DNA from: CAVPDE01 sp963707125
GTDB taxonomy: Bacteria; Desulfobacterota; DSM-4660; Desulfatiglandales; HGW-15
NCBI GenBank assembly: GCA_963707125.1
Contig: CAVPOU010000015.1
Location: 124,001 to 188,000, forward strand
DNA: 64,000 bases
Direction: 5' to 3'
Both the position numbers and the translations under genes were made by a program. Position 1 is the first letter of the stretch. Each line of letters starts with the position of its first letter. Positions 60,078 to 64,000 of this stretch are shown piece by piece. Under the pieces are notes generated by a model. That model was not told the origin of the DNA and ran no database searches. It saw only the letters and a list, made by a program, of their open reading frames with translations.

Positions 60078-60835
60078 TATGTTCTCAGCCCTCCATCGAT
60101 CTCTATTACCCGCCCGTTCACATAATCATTCTCGATGACAAATCGAATAGCGTGAGTGACCTCATCGATAGTGCCCATTCTTCCCTGCGGAATCGTTGGG
60201 ATGATTCGGTTCCTTACATCCTCGGGGATCTTTCTGGTTAACGGGGTATCAAGATAGCCGGGCGCCAGGGCCACGGACCGAATACCATACCGTGACAGCT
60301 CCTTGGCCCACACAACGGTGAGGGCCACAATAGCCGCTTTGGTGGCCGAGTAGTTGGACTGAACAAAGCTCCCGTGCCTTGAGATAGAAGACATGTTGAT
60401 GATCACTCCACCGCCTCCCTGCCGGACCATGTGATAAGCCCCTTCTCTTCCGCAAAGAAACGCGCCGGTGAGATTGACGCTTAAGCCTCTCTGCCATCTT
60501 GAAAGAGGGAATTTCTCGATCCGGTCCCCTGTCTTTTTCACGAGAAGTCCATCCTCTGCAATACCGGCATTATTGATCACCACATCCACTTTTCCGAAAC
60601 GGTCCACTGCCGTTTGAAAAAGACGCTCCACCTCTTGCTCCTGTGTGACGTCCCCTCGAAAGGTTTCAATGGAGAACTTCTTCTCGTGCGCCTCCTGTGC
60701 CAAGGCACTCAATCCATCCTGACTCAGGTCAGAGGCGAGCACCCGTGCACCTCGCGACGCAAGGTCCATGGCAAAGGCTCTTCCAAGAGCTCCTGCTCCT
60801 CCTGTGATGACGATGTGAGCACCCTGGATATTCAT
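60077..60835 (-). CDS. SDR family oxidoreductase (FabG-like)
   Basis: 252 residues. Cofactor motif TGGAGALGRAFAMDLASRG, INNAGIAEDG, catalytic Ser in NMSSISRHGSFV, YSATK (Tyr/Lys) and a C-terminal GRVIEIDGGLRT typical of FabG-like reductases. ASDLSQDG after the second strand suggests NAD preference (Asp), by inference. It would reduce a 3-oxoacyl or similar carbonyl, or oxidise the hydroxyl. GAGGGG lies upstream. It is followed at 59936-60077 by repeat DNA, and separated from the kinase operon by a terminator. Confidence 0.88.
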   Translation of the reverse strand: MNIQGAHIVITGGAGALGRAFAMDLASRGARVLASDLSQDGLSALAQEAHEKKFSIETFRGDVTQEQEVERLFQTAVDRFGKVDVVINNAGIAEDGLLVKKTGDRIEKFPLSRWQRGLSVNLTGAFLCGREGAYHMVRQGGGGVIINMSSISRHGSFVQSNYSATKAAIVALTVVWAKELSRYGIRSVALAPGYLDTPLTRKIPEDVRNRIIPTIPQGRMGTIDEVTHAIRFVIENDYVNGRVIEIDGGLRT

Positions 60836-60930
60836 GGTAGGTCGCCCCTCTGCATGTGTTATGACTCAATGGGAGTACCCTTCACGCCTTTGACATGAGT
60901 TTATCCGGCTTTTGGACAAAAGAACAGCGC

Positions 60931-60963
60931 AAAAAGCCTCACCCGAGACGCAGGTGAGGCTTT
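60931..60963 (-). terminator. Rho-independent terminator of the kinase operon
   Basis: A perfect 8-bp stem (gcctcacc at 60936-60943, ggtgaggc at 60953-60960) with a 9-base loop and T5 on the minus strand. It lies just after the small ORF at 60988-61245. A short T3 on the other side makes it weakly bidirectional. Confidence 0.85.
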
Positions 60964-60987
60964 CATGATTGATCTTGTCTTGACTCT

Positions 60988-61245
60988 CTATTGCTTCTTG
61001 CCAATGCTCCTGCCGCCCGCTAAACCCTCAACAACATCGTCAAGCCCTAATTCTTTTAGCTTCGAATTTGTGGGCACCCCTGTCGAGGGATCCCAACCCC
61101 TGATGCTGTAAACCTCGTCTCTTGATGACGACCCGGATATATGCAATCCCATCAGCGGGGGCTGGCCTCTTCGAACTCTGCTTTGCAGAATCTGCAGGGA
61201 TCCGGAACAATAGGTCTTCACGGGTTTACCTGCCTCCGGCTCCAT
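60988..61245 (-). CDS. Small protein coupled to the sensor kinase
   Basis: 85 residues, no known family. It begins EPEAGKPVKTYCSGSLQILQ and ends GGRSIGKKQ. A GAGGTG ribosome site lies within the last codons of the kinase gene, two bases before the ATG. The ATG is five bases after the kinase stop, and a strong terminator follows the stop codon by about 25 bases. This context supports a real last gene of the operon. It has two Gly-rich segments and one Cys; no signal peptide. The role is unknown. Confidence 0.55.
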   Translation of the reverse strand: MEPEAGKPVKTYCSGSLQILQSRVRRGQPPLMGLHISGSSSRDEVYSIRGWDPSTGVPTNSKLKELGLDDVVEGLAGGRSIGKKQ

Positions 61246-61250
61246 TCACC

Positions 61251-63089
61251 TCACGTTCCGGTTGCGCGGGGGAATTGGATATCGAAACAGGCCCCTTCTC
61301 CTTCCTTCGACACCGCGTGGATGGTCCCTCCATAATCAGCGACGATCCTGTAGCTGATCGCAAGACCAAGGCCTGTTCCCTTGCCCACATCTTTTGTCGT
61401 GAAAAAGGGCTCGAAGATCTTGTGGGTGATCTCTTTCGGGATGCCGATGCCGGTGTCAGAGATCTCGGCAAAAACGTACCGCCGATTAGATCTCGTTCTA
61501 ATGGTGATTTGTTTATCTTCCCGGGACAATGCCTTCTGCAAAGCCTTCTCTTCTATGGCGTCCCGAGCGTTCGTGAGGAGGTTCATGAAGACCTGCTCCA
61601 GGCGATTCGGGTCAGCCTTGATCGTCGGGATGTCCTTCCCAAGATCGAGGACCACGTCGATGTCACGCAGCCGCAGCTGCTGGCTGAAAAAATCCAGGGA
61701 CCTCAGGATCACGTCATTCAGCTGCACGGACTCTGCCTCCAACGTGGACTTTCGTCCGAACTCCCGCATGTGGTTGATAATCTTGGATGCCCGCTCCACA
61801 TTGGACCGCAATTTCGAGGAGATATCTGAAAGCGTCTCTTTGTCCGGCAAATCACCACGATCGAGCTTTCGAACAAAAAAACTGGAGATCATCTGAATCA
61901 CGGACAAGGGCTGGTTCAGTTCATGGGCTACTCCTGTGGCCATCTCTCCGAGGGTCGCCATCTTATTGGCCTGGATCACCTGCTGCTCGGCCTCGATGCG
62001 CTCCGTGACATCAATCACCATCGCGAGAATAACCTTCTGGCCTACCTGATAGTCCGAATCCGTCAGATTGATGTTTACGTAGAAGGCTCTTTCATCCTTG
62101 GCTGAATGCTTCACACGGTTGATACCTTGAAGGCTTTTAATGGCCGCCTTATAGCCCTCGCGATCCGTGTCAGCAAAAAACTCCATGAAGTTTTTCCCGA
62201 TCATTTCTCCCTTGGTGTACCCGTACAAAGAGGTGGCGCTTCGGTTGCAGTCAAGGATGGCCAAGGTTTCTCTGCTGAGGAGGAAAAGTGCGCGGGGGAT
62301 ATTGTTGAAGACAGCGTTGTATTTCCTCTCGGATTTCTTCAAGTCCTCTTCGAGCTTTTTTCTGGCTGTGATGTCAAGAGACACGGAGACGGCCGCCACC
62401 ACCTTCCCGTCGCGATCGAACATGGGGGACGCGCTCACCATCCAGTGCGCTCGGGAGCCGTCCTTGTAGAAACCGCTCTCTTCGCTGAAGTGTGGAACGC
62501 CCTGCCCGAAGGTTTTCTCCACCGGGCAGGGTTCGCACTTCACTGGCTGATTCTTGTACGCCTCATAGCAATGAATTCCCTTCCTCACGGGAAAGTGGTC
62601 CTCAAAATACTTGTTGTAACGGATGAGTTCAAAATCCTTGTTTTGAACGGTGATGATGCATGGTGCCGCTTCGAACAGTCGCCAATAGATTTCACGCTGC
62701 TCCGTCAGCGCCGCATGCTTCGCCCTCACCTTCTCGCCGACCTGATCGATCGCTTTGGCCAGTTCCCCAAGTTCATCATTCTGGTCTGCGATCCCCAGTG
62801 ACCCCCCGCCTTCAGCCCCAATCTTCCCGATCCCGGCGATCATGCTCCGGATAGGAAGGTGGACTAGCTTGAACAGGGCTGCGTAGACAAGCCCTATGAA
62901 GATAAGTGCGATGCCGAGCAGGTAGGCCACGTTCTTGAGAACAAAGGGCCATGTTAAGGAACTCTCCGCATCCTGCCTAAAATGAATGGCGAAGAGGAGG
63001 CAGACGGTGAGGATAAAGGGGATGCCTGTGCATAGAATGATCTTGACGAGAAGGGGTAGGCGGGCTTTTCTAATGAAGTTCAGCAGCAC
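61251..63089 (-). CDS. PAS-domain sensor histidine kinase
   Basis: 612 residues. Two membrane segments (about 14-38 and 52-75) with a short periplasmic loop, then a HAMP-like linker. PAS-1 (about 135-250) contains CYEAYKNQPVKCEPCPVEKTF-type cysteines that could bind a metal or respond to redox. PAS-2 spans about 255-375. HisKA (GVAHELNQPLSVIQMISSF) and HATPase_c (EVFMNLLTNARDAIEE-like N-box, DTGIGIPKEI, GTGLGLAIS) follow. The start codon is GTG, overlapping the upstream kinase gene by 20 bases. No regulator gene is adjacent. Confidence 0.9.
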   Translation of the reverse strand: MLLNFIRKARLPLLVKIILCTGIPFILTVCLLFAIHFRQDAESSLTWPFVLKNVAYLLGIALIFIGLVYAALFKLVHLPIRSMIAGIGKIGAEGGGSLGIADQNDELGELAKAIDQVGEKVRAKHAALTEQREIYWRLFEAAPCIITVQNKDFELIRYNKYFEDHFPVRKGIHCYEAYKNQPVKCEPCPVEKTFGQGVPHFSEESGFYKDGSRAHWMVSASPMFDRDGKVVAAVSVSLDITARKKLEEDLKKSERKYNAVFNNIPRALFLLSRETLAILDCNRSATSLYGYTKGEMIGKNFMEFFADTDREGYKAAIKSLQGINRVKHSAKDERAFYVNINLTDSDYQVGQKVILAMVIDVTERIEAEQQVIQANKMATLGEMATGVAHELNQPLSVIQMISSFFVRKLDRGDLPDKETLSDISSKLRSNVERASKIINHMREFGRKSTLEAESVQLNDVILRSLDFFSQQLRLRDIDVVLDLGKDIPTIKADPNRLEQVFMNLLTNARDAIEEKALQKALSREDKQITIRTRSNRRYVFAEISDTGIGIPKEITHKIFEPFFTTKDVGKGTGLGLAISYRIVADYGGTIHAVSKEGEGACFDIQFPRATGT

Positions 63090-64000
63090 CTAGAACATGC
63101 CTCTCCGCATCCTTCGGATACCCGATGGATTGGGGACTCTGGGCCTGTTTAGCCGGGAGCTCTACCTGGATGTGGGTCCCTTTGCCATATTCGGATTCCA
63201 CCGAGATATGCCCGTGATGCTGGGTGATGACGTGATTGGAAACAAACAGGCCGAGTCCCGTACCGCGGGATCCCTTGGAAGAGAAGAACAAGGTGAACAT
63301 GTTGTTCCTCGTCTCCTGATCCATCCCGAGGCCGTTGTCGGTGATTTCAAACACAACGCGGCTGCCGGACCTTTTGGCCGAAAAGGTGATGGCATGGTCT
63401 TTCTTGGTGCGATCCATGTGGCAGGCGTCTAGGGCGTTTTCCAGTAAGTTCACCATCGCAGAGGATAGGGCTGGAGCGTCCGCTTCAAGGGTCCCTTCTG
63501 CGCCTATAGAATCCAGTAGGAATCCTATTCCCTCTTTCTCTGCCTTCGGTTTGATGATGGCCGCAAGATCTTTCACGAAAGCCTGAAGGTCAACCTCCGT
63601 GAGTTCCAGCTCTCTCGATTTGGTGTAGTAGAGGACATCCAGGACCATCTTTCTAATTCGTTCGATGCGCAGCCGAAGCATGTCCCAGCCTGAACGAGCC
63701 TCCTCCAGATCCCCCCGCGCCAATCCCGACTCCATTCGATAAACCCCGCCGTCGAGAGCGGTCAGAAGGCCCTTCATACCGTGAGACATGGATCCGAGCA
63801 TCATGCCCAAAGACGCGATGTGATCCTGAAGTTGACGAATCTGCGTGATGTTGGTGGACATCTCTATGACCTGGGTGACTTGGCCTTGAGAATCCGTCAA
63901 GGGAGCGGTCCATATGAGGGTGTTATAATGTTCGCCGTTGAGGGCCGTGACCACGGTCTCTGCCTGGTGGGCTTGTCCGTCCTCAAAGGTTTTGAGAATT
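63070..64000 (-). CDS. Sensor histidine kinase, N-terminus beyond the window
   Basis: The frame is open to the window edge, so the gene is partial: about 309 residues are seen. The first visible part is the end of a PAS domain (GEHYNTLIWTAPLTDSQGQVTQVIEMSTNIT). A phospho-acceptor helix follows with an unusual H-box (LGSMSHGMKGLLTALDGG), then HATPase_c (MVNLLENALDAC, ITDNGLGMDQE, GTGLGLFVSNHV). The H-box lacks the usual HE/HD pair, having His-Gly. The downstream kinase gene overlaps its end by 20 bases, so the two are translated together and may form one pathway. Confidence 0.88.
   Translation of the reverse strand, partial: ILKTFEDGQAHQAETVVTALNGEHYNTLIWTAPLTDSQGQVTQVIEMSTNITQIRQLQDHIASLGMMLGSMSHGMKGLLTALDGGVYRMESGLARGDLEEARSGWDMLRLRIERIRKMVLDVLYYTKSRELELTEVDLQAFVKDLAAIIKPKAEKEGIGFLLDSIGAEGTLEADAPALSSAMVNLLENALDACHMDRTKKDHAITFSAKRSGSRVVFEITDNGLGMDQETRNNMFTLFFSSKGSRGTGLGLFVSNHVITQHHGHISVESEYGKGTHIQVELPAKQAQSPQSIGYPKDAERHVLGAAELH

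Noticed and set aside
1..64000. tRNA, rRNA or riboswitch genes
   Set aside because: No T-loop-like motif with matching acceptor stem, no rRNA motif and no known aptamer core was recognised by eye; a covariance-model scan would be needed to exclude them.

Overview
The window reads as chromosome from an anaerobic Gram-negative bacterium, most plausibly a Desulfobacterota (former Deltaproteobacteria) member. LptD and a family 9 glycosyltransferase indicate an LPS outer membrane. A multi-subunit [NiFe] hydrogenase, a molybdopterin enzyme, two -24/-12 (sigma-54) promoters, many histidine kinases and a two-gene Suf system fit that group. This placement is inference from gene content, because no rRNA or marker phylogeny is available here.

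Layout. 0.1-7 kb (minus strand): lptD, folC, a UvrD/PcrA helicase and a zinc-ribbon membrane protein. 7-11 kb: a Crp/Fnr-type regulator with a good sigma-70 promoter, a MoxR ATPase plus CoxE-like VWA pair, and a conserved hypothetical. 11.3-22.7 kb (minus): one long probable operon. It encodes NuoE-, NuoF- and NuoG-like electron-transfer subunits, the hydrogenase small and large subunits, a maturation protease, a receiver protein, a membrane histidine kinase and a response regulator. A near-perfect sigma-54 promoter lies about 300 bases upstream. 23.3-27.9 kb (plus): hypF-hypC-hypD-hypE, which build the NiFe active site. 27.9-30.8 kb (minus): a second two-component set under its own sigma-54 promoter. 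It contains a close paralogue of the response regulator at the end of the hydrogenase operon. The whole 11-31 kb stretch therefore looks like one hydrogen-metabolism and regulation locus.

31-46.6 kb: a very large M14-type peptidase, a KAS III-like synthase, a hypothetical and a Phd/PIN toxin-antitoxin pair. These are followed by a complete peptide ABC transporter (oppABCDF), htpX, a glycosyltransferase and tilS. 46.6-50 kb is a scrapyard: a second antitoxin/PIN pair with a clear promoter and operator, a decayed TraB/GumN gene, a lone CopG-type antitoxin, and a GC-rich SDR gene next to the tail of an SGNH hydrolase, which suggests transfer. 50-56 kb (minus): speH, a frameshifted mtnA, a branched-chain aminotransferase, a minimal SufB/SufC pair and a metallo-beta-lactamase-fold protein. 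56-64 kb: a TIGR04076-like protein, a radical SAM protein, a cytoplasmic molybdopterin oxidoreductase, an SDR, and two overlapping histidine-kinase genes. The last of these runs off the window.

The intergenic DNA is unusual. At least nine spacers carry degenerate tandem arrays with a 7-base (sometimes 8-base) period, each with its own core word. Several classical palindromic repeat elements are present as well.
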